Shown here in pieces: positions 19,175 to 29,024 of a stretch of DNA of 64,000 bases. The notes under the pieces were generated by a model. That model saw only the letters and a list, made by a program, of their open reading frames with translations, was not told where the DNA came from and searched no databases. The stretch covers positions 2,356,001 through 2,420,000 of the forward strand of contig NZ_CP099567.1 in NCBI RefSeq assembly GCF_022530855.2, in the 5' to 3' direction. The stretch is from Candidatus Vondammii sp. HM_W22 (GTDB lineage: Bacteria > Pseudomonadota > Gammaproteobacteria > Chromatiales > Chromatiaceae). Each line of letters starts with the position of its first letter. The stretch's first letter is position 1. The translations under genes were made by a program, and so were the position numbers.

Positions 19175-22100
19175 ATGCACGACAGCCAACTGCTACCGAT
19201 CAAAGACGTCATGTATGAACAGGCGCCCTTCATCGACCTGGCCATCAACCGCCTGACACTCACCGGCCTCCTGATCCATGCCCCACACCGCCACAGTACC
19301 GAAGAGATCGCCGCCTGGCTGAAACAAGGCCGATGGGCCTACCTCAACCCACAACCCGAGCAACCCCTCCTTGTCTGGTACAAAAAAAATGGATTCCCAA
19401 CCCCGCCGCCAACACCTACACCGCCCCCGCCTGCCGGTTGCTCGAAGCCATACCCTACCTGCGGCGCCACGGCCGGGTGATCAAACAGAAGCGTCCCAAC
19501 GAACTGCCCTTCTACAACCCCCCCTACCGGGCTAGGCCGCAGGAGTACATCCCGGAGGACCCCATCTGGCGCGTGCAGTACCGCGACGAACTCTGGTTCG
19601 CCGACTTACCCGGGGCTGGCGATCATGCGGGCATCCGGCAAACAGGGGGCCCTCAACTACCAGGGGTATCTCCCGACATTCCAGCAGCCGGAGGAGGAGA
19701 AGCTGACCCTGCAATTCTTCCCCGACCAGGGACCCGATCGCAACCACACCCAGACCATCCGCACCGGCGACGGCGCACTGGCCGTGACCTTCGATGGCGA
19801 CCGCGTCGAAGAGCTGGGCTGGGCGCAGGCCAATGTCTGTCGCGACAAGCTCGATATCACCCTCAGATCCCGTGCCCACAAGGCGCTGATCCTCTTCCCC
19901 GCCCTGGGCACCCCGGCATTGCTCTGCGGGCAGGGAAAACAGCTAAAGGTCATCCTCGCGGTGAGCGATGCCTTTCACCAGGAGATCAACGCCGAGCGCC
20001 AACCCAACCCGGCAAAAAGCATCGGCCCGATGACCCTGCGGCGGCTGCACGCCCAATTCCGCCTCAAACCCTGGGGCACCAGCGACAAACACCACCCCGA
20101 CCTCGACCGCATCTACGAAAACTGGCAAACCGCCCAGGAGAACATCCGCCTATACCCCCGCGGCGAACTGAAAAACAGCTCAGAGACCGGCCTGCCGGTC
20201 AGTGATAACAACGGCAAGTGCATCAGCATACTCCACCCTGACATCATCGACTTCTACCGGAAACACGGCTACACCCGGCTCTATCAGGTCAACCTCAATA
20301 AACTGCCCCCCTCCCCGGGTCTCTACAACTTGGTATGGCACTACCCCGACGACGAAGAGGAGAACCCCTCACCCATTGATAAAGAGTCACACCACGGCTG
20401 TTCACACGAACCCCAGGACCGCCTCCAGGCCGACTACTTCAGTCAGGCAAAAAAGTAGGGCGGCAAGCAGATCGATCGCAGCCGCCTCAACCCCTGCGAC
20501 CGGCGGCGGCGCAAGCAGCCCGAACTCACCGGCGACGGACGCTACACCGGCGGCACCCCCTTCAGCGAGGGTACCGCAGAGAGCGGCCTCTGGCTGGAGA
20601 GCCGTCACCCTGTCTACATCAGCGACAAACCCAAGCTCAACCCCGGCCACCTCAGCGACCTGCACCTCTCATCCCGCCAGGCCCTCTACCCAGACAGCCC
20701 GGCGCAACTCATCCCCGGCGCCGACACCGCCACCTCGCCCCCACTCGGCCCCCAGTCCCACCACAACGCCGCCGCCCTGAAACGCCTGCTCGACGCCATG
20801 GGCAAAGACCCGGAGATCGACCTGCTGCTGCTCACCGGCGATCTCTACGACCACGCCATCAACGTCGACCCGGCCCACGAGGCCCATCAATCCCTCAACA
20901 CCCCCGGTGATCTCTGGCGGGCCATGGACCAGGCGCACCATAACGACCGCGACCGCTACCCCCGGCACATCGACGCCCTTTACTCCGTCAGCCTGATCCA
21001 CCACTTCATCGACCGCTACCAAAAGCCGGTCTGCTACATCGACGGCAACCACGAGGCCTACGAAATGCCCTATGGCATCAGCCCGCGCCTTGACAAAGGG
21101 AACGGGATGTTCATGTTCCTCCACGGCCAACGCGCCAACGCCGGCATCCCCGCCGATCACGGCCTGACCATCTACCAAGCGGCACTGCTCTACGGTCCCG
21201 GTTACGGCCACTACCACACCCTGGACAACTTCAAAGCCGACAACCTCTGCTGGCTGCACCACCTGATCACCCCCTGGCATGACTGGGTCACCGCCCACGG
21301 CAAGCAACAGACCTGGATCGGCCTCGGCTGGGGCGACGACGAGGAGTATGCCGGCTCCACAGCCACCGGTGGCGGCTCCTTGCCCCGGGCCAACCAAGCC
21401 TGCACCGACGATCAATGGGCCCTGGTGCAAAATGCCGTTGAAAAAGACCCGGCCGCAGAAAAGCTGCTGCTCAGCCACTTCACCTACGTTAACTACGCCA
21501 CCGATATCCCGCTGACGACCGGCAACAGCAAAATAGACGCCGATAACGTGTCGCCGGGCGATATCGGCCCGGGGGACCGGGATAACCTCGACGAAGGCAG
21601 TTTCCACGACAACCGCAAAGTGCTCTATGAAACCTACCTGCTCCCCGGCAAAATCCACTACACCTTCTCCGGCCACAGCCACCGGGCGGGGGTTTACCGG
21701 CTCACCGGCGAGCCCGGCTATGTCACCCGCAAAATCACCACCCGGGGCGACTACCCCGATGGCTACACCCACCCGGACGGCACCGCCTGCCTGCTGGTGG
21801 CGGGTTCCGGCGGTCCCATCACCCGGCAGAACCGCGAGGGAGAGTACGCCGGTTACGGCATGGAGGCCCCTCAGGGGCTGAAGCTCGATACCGAAAGCGG
21901 CAAGGTCAACATCGTGCGCGACGCACAAACCAGACCGCGCATGGCGGTGTTGCTGGACTACCTCTGGTACGAAGGCGGGCATAAGGCGCTGCAATACGGC
22001 CTGAAAGGCGATGGCAGGCGGTTCCAGCTACGCCTCGACGAGCGCTGGCTCAAGGCCAGCGAACACGGCGGTGAGATGCTCGATGAGATCCGCCTGCACC

Positions 22101-22549
22101 TGCACAGCGGTGGTAAAGCAGGCTATCAGGGGTATATCCGGCTGAAGCAGACCGCCTGCGAAGCAAGCCAATGGACAGAGCGAGTAAGCCTCGGTAGCCG
22201 GTCGGCGCTCGTGCCGGTTCGTGGGGTCGATGTGGAGTATGAGGTTGCTGAAGGGGAAGGGGGGATGTCGTGGGGGGATCTTGATAACGAAAAGAAAGAG
22301 ATTATCATTAATGGTGGCTCTCCAATGTGCTTCCTCTCCATCCACCTCAAACAGATCGAACACGGCCACCTGCATAAACACTACGACTACGACTCGCCCT
22401 GGTGTTTTCCGGCAAGTGTGTCTGAGTCTGAGAAGGGTGAGAACAGGCTCGTGACCATCCGGCGCAAGGGAGGCGGGAGAAGCGATGTGCCGGATTTTGA
22501 AGATATATTTGATAACCCAAAACTACTCGGTGAAATATATGACTACTGA
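19175..22549 (+). pseudogene. Very large metallophosphoesterase (about 1120 residues), disrupted in its N-terminal half
   Basis: One frame from 19175 (MHDSQLLPIKDVMYEQAPF) to 22549, with a detour between about 19388 and 19612 where the reading moves to another frame and back (one base missing in an A8 run, one extra in a GGGG run), and a TAG at 20456-20458. After the TAG comes a complete calcineurin-like active site: HLSDLHLS (about 20650), LLLLTGDLYDH (20830), YIDGNHEAYE (21040), LLSHFTYVNY (21465) and FSGHSHRAGVY (21670). The C-terminal 190 residues after the active site form a further domain I do not recognise; the N-terminal 430 residues are also unrecognised. No signal peptide. It probably hydrolyses a phosphoester with two metal ions. 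An effector or toxin role is only a guess from size, partial duplication and neighbours. The downstream ORF alone (20798 on) lacks the SDLH motif. Confidence 0.6.
21621..22024 (+). repeat. Direct repeat, upstream copy (phosphoesterase tail)
   Basis: About 400 bases nearly identical to 24499-24903. It covers the GHSH active-site motif and the sequence up to LQYGLKGDGR in the large metallophosphoesterase. Offset between the copies is 2878 bases. Differences are scattered substitutions, so the duplication is recent but not brand new. Confidence 0.85.
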
Positions 22550-22558
22550 GGAGAAAAC

Positions 22559-24441
22559 ATGATCACCCTGCGCCACCGACTCATCCTCATCGGAAGCCTG
22601 TTTTTTGTCTCATTAACCCCAGGAAACGCTATGAGCCTCATACCCCCGCTACCCCCCGGCAGTGAACTGAAAGCGCTGCTGCAAGATGTCGAACGCCTCA
22701 ACACGGCCCTGGAGCAAAACCCCGATCTGCTCAGCGATACCCGGCTGAAAGACCTGGAGCTGACCGGCCTGGTGCTGAAAAATGTAACGCTGAGCAACCT
22801 CCATTGGCGCAACGTCAAGCTCACTCGGGCAGACTGGTCCAACGTCACCATCGAGGGGGCCACCTGGATCGGGGTAAAGATGAAAGAGAGCGAACTGGAT
22901 AATGTCACCTTTAACCGGGTCTACTTTAACCTGGATGAGGCGGTTTACTGGGGCTCGACGGATTTTGTCAAAAGCCGTCTGCACAATGTGCATTTTGTCG
23001 AATCTGAACTGATCGAAGTACGTATCAAAAAACTCAAGCCCAGCCGGCTGTTTTTTGAGCACAGCAAACTGAGAACGAGGGTGAATGAATCTCATCAACA
23101 AAGATCGGGGGGTCTGGGCCATTCACAACTGGATCTGTTTATTCGAGACTCGGACATTGCGTCTTCGATCATAGGCGCGCTGAAATACCCCTCCAACGTC
23201 CTTATCGAAAACAGCCGCGTCATCGGCGGAGTGGGTGGCGAACTCAAAAGCCTGATCATCCGCAACAGCCATTTCGACGGCAACGGACCACAGCGGGCGG
23301 ACTATGTGCTGGTGGAGGATTCGGCTATCTACATCGGTTTGAAGAAGGTGCGTTTTGTCCATATGAAAAACATCACACAGATTAATCATAACAACCGCCA
23401 CTGGGGCGCCGGTCTAGCTGAAAATATCATCATAAACGGCTGCCAAAACCCGCTTGGAATATCATTTTGGGAATCGAAAGTGGATAACTTATTCATCCGT
23501 AACTGCCAACTGCATGCCCCTTTCTTTGAAGATGTTCGTATCGGGCAACTGCAACTTTGCAATGTCCAGCTCTCACTGAATATAAATGATCCAGCTGATG
23601 GTGATATAAACATTGATGCATGGAACAACGCCTCCATCCGCCACCTCCAACTCCACAACGTCCAGTTCCAGGGTGCATTCCCCCCGCCACCGGACTCAAG
23701 ATCGGCCACCTCCAAAGCGGACAGAGCACGCTCCCTGAAAAGCTCCGGGACGCCGCCAGACAGCAAAGCCCTCTGGCGGCCTGTCCGCCCCTGCCCGATA
23801 CCGAACGCCTCAAGCGCGAAGCCCTCTCCGATGACCCCCCGCTTTCCCTGGCCGTTGAGCTCCAGGATCGCCTGATCGCCGACTACAAGACATCGGTTCC
23901 CCGTGCCAATCCCCCTTTTCATGAAGCTCTGTTCGACCACCTGCAGTGTCAGCTCCCGTTTCGCCATGAGTGGATAGAGCACTACCACAACCACTACGGC
24001 CTCGGCGCCGATCTGCTGCCACCCCCTGTACGCGGTGTCAGCCTACTGCTCTTCGACGGGCGACTGGAGGCGGTCATCGGCGAGGGCTGTGAGGGTCGAG
24101 TACACTACCGCAACCCCGTCTGGCGCGCCGTCACCGGACCCTACGGGGAATCCCGCCAGCTGCTCGAGCTGAGCGCCATCAAACCGGCCCATCAGTTCTT
24201 TATCCCCGAGACCCTCAACCACACCGGCAACAGCCGCCCGTTCATCTGTCTCTGGTTCAACCCCCCCGGTGCCCCCCTGCACTACGACACCACCGATCTC
24301 TGGATGGTCGAGGTCAGAGCGGCCGTTCCCGAGGGAAAAACCCGGCATCAAGAGAGGCACCCCCTTGTCATCGGCCCGTGCTGGGATGAAAAACCGGCAG
24401 GATATCCTCCCCTGGAGCCGCCACCCTGGGAGATGGCATGA
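22559..24441 (+). pseudogene. Secreted pentapeptide-like protein, one frameshift
   Basis: Nine bases after the phosphoesterase stop. Residues 1-24 (MITLRHRLILIGSLFFVSL...) are a signal peptide. From about residue 55 to 370 the protein is a long run of short beta-helix-like units with alternating N/F/L patterns (LVLKNVTLSNLHWRNVKLTR, SLIIRNSHFDG, NLFIRNCQLHAPF), like degenerate pentapeptide repeats. Near 23680 the frame is lost in a CCCCCC run; adding one C gives FPPATGLKIGHLQSGQ and the reading continues to 24441 through a 250-residue C-terminal domain (EWIEHYHNHYGLGADLL...) I do not recognise. Tight spacing to the gene before suggests an operon; an immunity or partner role is speculation. 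Confidence 0.55.
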
Positions 24442-24498
24442 CCACCGCTCTACACCCGACAACCGGCGCAGAGCGTAATGACAGCCACCACCACGAGG

Positions 24499-24903
24499 CA
24501 CTCTACGAAACGTATCGGCTCCCCGGCAAAATCCACTACACCTTCTCCGGCCACAGCCACCGGGCGGGGGTTTACCGGCTCACCGGTAAGCCCGGCTATG
24601 TCACCCGCAAAATCACCACCCGGGGCGACTACCCCGATGGCTACACCCACCCGGACGGCACCGCCTGCCTGCTGGTGGCGGGTTCCGGCGGTCCCATCAC
24701 CCGGCAGAACCGCGAGGGAGAGTACGCCGGTTACGGCATGGAGGCCCCTCAGGGGCTGAAGCTCGATACCAAAATCGGCAAGGTCAGCATCGTGCGCGAC
24801 GCACAAACCAGACCGCGCATGGCGGTGTTGCTGGACTACCTCTGGTACGAAGGAGAGCACAAGGCGCTGCAATACGACCTGGAAGGCAACGGCAGGCAGT
24901 TCA
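24499..24903 (+). repeat. Duplicated metallophosphoesterase tail (orphan copy)
   Basis: Open reading frame from about 24438 whose residues from LYETYRLPGKIHYTFSGHSH to LQYDLEGNGRQ repeat residues of the large phosphoesterase. It lacks the SDLH, GDxx and GNHE metal sites, so it cannot be an enzyme. It ends where an IS256 fragment begins. Orphan C-terminal pieces downstream of a full gene are typical of polymorphic toxin loci, but recombination through the IS is an equally good explanation. Confidence 0.75.
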
Positions 24904-24962
24904 GCACATTCATGGTCTTGTGCATCCAGCAGCGCTGCTAGCACGCCTCCGGATACACTTCC
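24899..24962 (-). mobile_element. Short IS256 fragment
   Basis: The bases from GTTCAGCAC at 24899 to about 24962 are the complement of the IS256 transposase segment around 16990-17055 (the QRCWMHKTMNV region), with several substitutions. It abuts the end of the duplicated phosphoesterase tail precisely, which points to an IS-mediated rearrangement that created the duplication end. Confidence 0.65.
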
Positions 24963-24970
24963 GATTATTC

Positions 24971-25000
24971 TTGCCGGTTTTCGATCACTTACTGTATTAT
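24971..25000 (+). promoter_or_regulatory. Probable sigma-70 promoter of tRNA-Leu
   Basis: TTGCCG (24971-24976), an 18-base spacer and TATTAT (24995-25000) precede the tRNA by 12 bases. The following GCGC is a GC-rich discriminator as seen on stringently controlled stable-RNA promoters. Prediction from consensus only. Confidence 0.5.
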
Positions 25001-25012
25001 GCGCACCTTGTT

Positions 25013-25097
25013 GGCGATGTGGTGGAATTGGTATACACACGGCATTCAAAATGCCGCGCTGAAAGGCATGACGGTTCGAGTCCGTCCATCGCTACCA
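25013..25097 (+). tRNA. tRNA-Leu (anticodon CAA)
   Basis: 85 bases ending in encoded CCA. The acceptor arms GGCGATG and CATCGCT pair (with one G-U), the anticodon stem CGGCA/TGCCG encloses loop TTCAAAA with anticodon CAA, a long class II variable arm follows, and the T arm is GACGG-TTCGAGT-CCGTC. It reads UUG codons. Confidence 0.92.
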
Positions 25098-25108
25098 ACC
25101 AATTTAAG

Positions 25109-25134
25109 AACCGGTTCTTGTGACCGGTTTTTTT
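25109..25134 (+). terminator. Rho-independent terminator after tRNA-Leu
   Basis: AACCGG, a loop, CCGGTT and then a run of T. It starts 12 bases after the tRNA CCA end and is correctly oriented to end its transcript. Confidence 0.7.
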
Positions 25135-25206
25135 ATGCCTGAAATAAACATACTACACACTAAAACTATACATATATTTTATCCAATTGATTTTATTGTA
25201 TTTTTA

Positions 25207-25266
25207 CTGGATTCAAAATCCACCGGTGGCAACATCATGGGGGTTCAAGTCCCCCTCCCGGTACCA
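25207..25266 (+). pseudogene. 3' half of a second tRNA-Leu(CAA)
   Basis: From the anticodon arm (loop TTCAAAA) through a class II variable arm and T arm (GGGGG-TTCAAGT-CCCCC) to TCCCGGTACCA. No matching 5' half (acceptor and D arm) exists upstream. Its T arm and acceptor differ from the tRNA at 25013, so it is not a local duplicate. Element-borne 3' halves of tRNA genes are the usual residue of site-specific integration. Confidence 0.65.
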
Positions 25267-25304
25267 CTTATCTACTTGTTATTGTGGCTCTCCCCTATAT
25301 CAAG

Positions 25305-25505
25305 AGGGTAAGTCTCACCCAACCACTCCCTCAGGATAAAGATTCAGCCCTCCAAGGTGGAGGTAAATTGCATTGGCAAACCGCTTCTTGTTGCGGAAAC
25401 CTCTGCTATGCACTTTGATCATCTTGATTCGGCTGTTGAGACCTTCTGCCGGACCATTACTTACTTCCAAAACAACAGCGTTCAATATTCCCCACAGATG
25501 ATCCT
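25305..25505 (-). mobile_element. ISL3-family transposase C-terminal fragment
   Basis: Leftward reading VSNGPAEGLNSRIKMIKVHS then GFRNKKRFANAIYLHLGG, the conserved C-terminal motif of ISL3 transposases, followed by the presumed end GGGTGAGACTTACCC at about 25305-25320. Only about 65 codons remain. It truncates the Mu-like major head gene. Confidence 0.75.
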
Positions 25506-26263
25506 TGATTGTTCCCGCCACTTTTCTGCACGATGAAGGATTTTACCTTCTTGCTGGTAACGTGGAGGAACCAAGCAGTATCACTGGTCAGGCCGGGATT
25601 GACCTTTGCCGTGCCCTTATAGGGGTTTGGCCCACCATCTTCAAGCTTGTCTTTCTCCAGCAGCTTTTTGGCAACCGCTTCCAGCGCAGGCGGAACTTCA
25701 AGCGTGTCCGGAACCAGGCGCAATGGCATGCCTTCATCATCGGTGAACTTCATCATGGCTGTGCGGTCTGCACCGTAGCCGGCTGCGGCGGCAGACGTTG
25801 CTGACGAGAGTGCTGCCGTGCCCCTATTGCTGACAGAAGCTTCTTTGACTTCATGGTCAGTATCGTAGAAGTACTAACCATCAATACCTTTTTCGCTAAA
25901 GGCGTTATTTTTCGGGTCGTCGGAGATGATGTCATTAAGCTCTCCGGCAGATTCACCGGCACTGGCGGCCTGGATATTATAGATACCGAGCTTGTCATCA
26001 TCGATATAATTGCGTTTCACCGCAATGGCTGTCTCCCAGTCCTCGTTCTTTTTGTAGTACTTGCCAAGCTCAAGAGACTTGAACTTTTTGTCACCAAGCC
26101 ACTTCCGAAAACGAGACAACGAGGCATAGTCTTCACCTTCACCAGTAGAAGGGATCTCCATGATGGTATCCTGCCAAGTGCTTGGTTCGGCTTTCAAGGC
26201 GTTGTTAAAGAAGGTTTTAAGGCCGGTAAAAATAGAGTTAAGGCTCTACTTGTTGACCAGCAT
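25506..26263 (-). pseudogene. Mu gpT-like major head subunit, two TAG codons, 3' truncated
   Basis: From ATG 26263 the product reads MLVNK-TAG-SLNSIFTGLKTFFNNAL, then PSTWQDTIMEIPS and SRFRKWLGDKKFKSLELGKY, the N-terminal pattern of Mu-like gpT capsid proteins. A second in-frame TAG at 25876-25874 precedes YFYDTDHEVKEAS. The C-terminal motif NPYKGTAKVNPGLTSDTAWF is intact, but the last residues are replaced by ISL3 sequence near 25505. Apart from the two ambers and the cut end the frame is continuous. Confidence 0.75.
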
Positions 26264-26401
26264 GCCGGCGTAACCCAGAAAGCCCAGGTCATCCGGAATG
26301 ATGTTGGCGTAACCGGCGCCGATGACGAGCGGCTCGGCGCTTATCGGTAAGGCCACTAGGCAGGCGACCAGGGCGATTCCAATAAAGAGTATATATTTCA
26401 T
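26246..26401 (-). CDS. Small putative secreted ORF before gpT
   Basis: 51 codons with a good GAGGAG ribosome site: MKYILFIGIALVACLVALPI... looks like a signal peptide followed by EPLVIGAGYANIIPDDLGF. It overlaps the start of the gpT-like gene in the same frame and ends at the TAG that is codon 6 of gpT. Its ATG overlaps the stop of the preceding gene (ATGA). I know no family; it could equally be an N-terminal fusion of gpT created by decay. Confidence 0.35.
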   Translation of the reverse strand: MKYILFIGIALVACLVALPISAEPLVIGAGYANIIPDDLGFLGYAGMLVNK

Positions 26402-26663
26402 GATCTCCTCTTTATCCACTGACTGATTTCAACCCAGATGCCCTCGGCATCCAGATCGACAATAGCGGCGGCTGCGTTGTTTACCTGTTCCTGGGCAACG
26501 CCACAGGCCTTCAGGCCAATAGCGGTACTGCCGGAGCAAGGTAGCCTTCGGCATCGAGCACAACCAAAGAACCGGCGAAAATTCTTGCTCCGGCTGCGAC
26601 AGGGTCGTTGAACACCGCACCCGGACGGGATTCGGTATTGCGGTCATTCGTGAGTGCAGCCAT
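26398..26663 (-). pseudogene. Mu-like head decoration-type protein, frameshifted
   Basis: Reads MAALTNDRNTESRPGAVFND, then AAGARIFAGSLVVLDAEGYL, typical of the small protein between the Mu-like protease/scaffold and the major head gene. The frame is lost at about 26530; the continuation GLKACGVAQEQVNNAAAAIV in another frame runs to TGA 26400-26398. Position between gpI and gpT supports the call; function in capsid stabilisation is by analogy. Confidence 0.55.
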
Positions 26664-26666
26664 GGA

Positions 26667-27468
26667 TTAAGCCTCCAGCGCTTGTTTGTACGCTTCATGG
26701 TCTATGCCCATCTGGCTGTAAACAACCAGTTGATCATCGGCAAAGTTTGGATTGCCGTCTCCATCCAGCTTTTTGCCTTCTGTCTGACTGTCGGTCAGTG
26801 AGGCGATGGGTTGCCGAGATCGCGTGCCCACTGCTCCTGGGCCGGAACCAGCTTTCCCTCTGTCAGAGCGGCGGGTGACCAGATCTTCGATCGCATTACC
26901 ATTGACCCGGGCTTTGAGCGCAGCCAGCTCTTGCGGCATTCCCCCGCATAGCCGTGACGGCAGTATCCAGGGTTGCAGCCTTGGCGGCCGCGATGGCCTC
27001 CGACTCGGTGGCATCCGGCCCAAGGCCGAACAGCTTGAGCAGCTCGTCCATCGTGCTTTCCTCAGATTCTGGTTGATAGGAGAGTTCGAATTTCGCAGCG
27101 GCCAGGGCATCCACTTCGTTCATGCCATCGATGGCGGGGGTATTGGTGAGAGCGACATGCAGAATATCCAGCACTTCACCTGTCTTAGGGCTGTAGCTGA
27201 AGACAGGCGAGATGAAGCGGTACTCTTTGGTATCGATGTGTGCAGCGGCCTTGTTGATCCAGTCCGGCAAGCGGGCGAAGATACCTTTGCCTTCATGCCG
27301 CTCCAGACTGCCCAGCTTGACCCAGCCTGCTGCGGGTGCGAGCTGACCGTTGTCGGCGGCCTTCAGAGTCTGGTGCTCATAATCGATTACCAGATCATTC
27401 CGGCGGGCAGCTGCCCGTGCGATAACCCTGGCAGCGATAGCGGGATTTTCTTGAGCCTTGCGAATCAT
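26667..27468 (-). pseudogene. Mu gpI-like prohead protease/scaffold, frameshifted, 5' truncated
   Basis: Leftward pieces ARNDLVIDYEHQTL-like (about 27380), AAAHIDTKEYRFISPVFSYS (about 27210) and ALTNTPAIDGMNEVDALAAA (about 27140) match Mu-like prophage I proteins, which process the capsid; the C-terminal half would be the scaffold. The frame changes near 26940 and continues as ELAALKARVNGNAIEDLV to 26667. The usual N-terminal residues are absent. With the next two genes it forms a three-gene relic of a Mu-like head operon. Confidence 0.7.
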
Positions 27469-27504
27469 ACAAGGCCAATTTTGAAGAAGGGGGCGGAAAC
27501 AAAT

Positions 27505-27526
27505 AACCCGGACAGGTGTCCGGGTT
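27505..27526. repeat. Perfect GC-rich hairpin
   Basis: AACCCGGACA-GG-TGTCCGGGTT: a ten-base stem with a two-base loop. It lacks a clear T run on either strand, so a terminator role is uncertain. It sits between the Mu-like remnant and the IS256-family element at 27593. Confidence 0.6.
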
Positions 27527-27592
27527 GGTGATCTTTGGGGATGTGGTTAACGATACGTTGGTTTTTTAAGTAATGCAATCTACCTCATTTTT

Positions 27593-28901
27593 TGAGGGTG
27601 TCCTGAATTCTGTGTAACTGTCTATCATTAAACCCAAGCATGGTTGAGGATAGGCACTATGAACAAGAAAGAACTATAGGCGATCGCTCATGCGGCAGCT
27701 AAAAACATCAAGACGGAAGACGACCTCAAAGACTTCCATCAGATGCTAACCAAGATTACGGTCGAAGCGGCACTGAACGCTGAGTTAGATGATCATCTTG
27801 GCTTTGAAAGGCACGAGCAGTCCCAAGCTGACAATAACCGCAACGGCTATGCCAGTAAGACTAACCGAACGGAAGCCGGCCAGTTCGAGCTCGATACACC
27901 ACGCGACAGAGCTGGGAGTTTCGAACCCAAGCTCGTTAAAAAATACCAGCGTCGATTTACTTCCATGGACGACAAGATTATTTTCTTGTATGCCCAGGGC
28001 ATGACAACACGAGAAATCGTCACGACCGTTAAAGAAATGTACGGTGCTGATGTCTCCGCCACCTTGATTTCCAAAGTGACCGACGCTGTTATTGAACAAG
28101 TGATTGAATGGCCATCTAGGCCACTGGATGCGGTCTATCCCATTATTTACCTGGATTGTATTGTCGTAAAAATCCGGCAAGACAAGAAAGTGATCAATAA
28201 GGCAATTTATCTGGCACTGGGCGTGAACATGGAGGGCCACAAGGAATTGTTGGGGCTCTGGCTGTCAGAGAATGAGGGTGCCAAGTTCTGGCTCAATGTA
28301 CTCACAGAGCTCCAGAATCGCGGCGTGAAGGATATTTTGATTGCCTGTGTCGATGGCCTGAAGGGCTTTCCAGACGCAATCAATACAGCGTTTCCCGAGA
28401 CTCAGGTCCAGCTCTGTATTGTTCACATGGTGCGCAACTCGATGAAGTATGTGCCCTGGAAAGACTACAAGGCAGTGACGGCAGACCTGAAGAAAATATA
28501 TAAGTCTGTCACCGAAGATGAAGCACCACTGGAACTTGATAATTTCTCTAACCGATGGGACGACAAATATCCCCAGCTCAACCGTTCGTGGCGTAGCCAC
28601 TGGCACAATCTTAATACCCTGTTTGGCTACCCTGAGGACATCCGCAGGGCAATCTATACAACCAATGCCATCGAGTCAATGAACAGAGTGGTTCGCAAGG
28701 CAATTAAAAAACGGAAGCTATTTCCGACCGACGACTCGGCAATGAAAGTGGTGTACCTGGCGGTGCAGCAAGCATCAAAAAAATGGACCATGCCGATTTG
28801 CAATTAGAAACCAGCACTGAATAGATTTATGATTGAGTTCGAAGAACGCTTGGCGGAATACATTTAACCCGGGCAGTTACACGGAAATCGTTACACCCTC
28901 A
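27593..28901 (+). mobile_element. Second IS256-family element type, copy 1 (1309 bases)
   Basis: Imperfect terminal repeats share TGAGGGTGT and TGTAACTG (left TGAGGGTGTCCTGAATTCTG; right end its approximate complement). The element differs from the 1387-base IS256 type. A second copy at 45851-48556 is interrupted by that other type. No target duplication was found in the flanks. Confidence 0.75.
27659..28867 (+). pseudogene. IS256-family transposase with two TAG codons
   Basis: ATG at 27659, TAG at codon 7 (27677-27679) where copy 2 has CAG, then an open frame of the full mutator core (PIIYLDCIVVKIRQDKKVIN, CVDGLKGFPDAINTAFPETQ, YTTNAIESMNRVVRKAIKKR), then TAG at 28805-28807 where copy 2 has TGG, then KPALNRFMIEFEERLAEYI. 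Without the two ambers it would be a 400-residue transposase. An internal start at 27743 would give a product missing the N-terminal DNA-binding region. Confidence 0.8.
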
Positions 28902-29024
28902 CTAGCAGTGATCGTTTCCCTGGATTCCGGCCTCCGCGGGAATGACGAACATGGCGAATAAATAGGATGATTCAGCCTAGAGTTAGATTCCATTTCACGC
29001 GACTACTTAAGGTTTACCGGGAAC

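Noticed and set aside
20669-21994. 441-codon leftward ORF opposite the metallophosphoesterase
   Set aside because: Low-complexity Val/Gly/Ala-rich product typical of the complement of a GC-rich gene; the rightward frame has all phosphoesterase motifs and a near-identical repeat conserved in that frame.
25013-25266. A split or permuted tRNA-Leu gene
   Set aside because: The upstream tRNA is complete and the downstream 3' half has a different T arm and acceptor, so the pieces do not belong together.
28902-29024. Short GC-rich palindromic bases (GATTCCGGCCTCCGCGGGAAT) as a regulatory site of tsaD
   Set aside because: They lie downstream of tsaD and look like a common dispersed repeat unit; one copy gives no evidence for a role.
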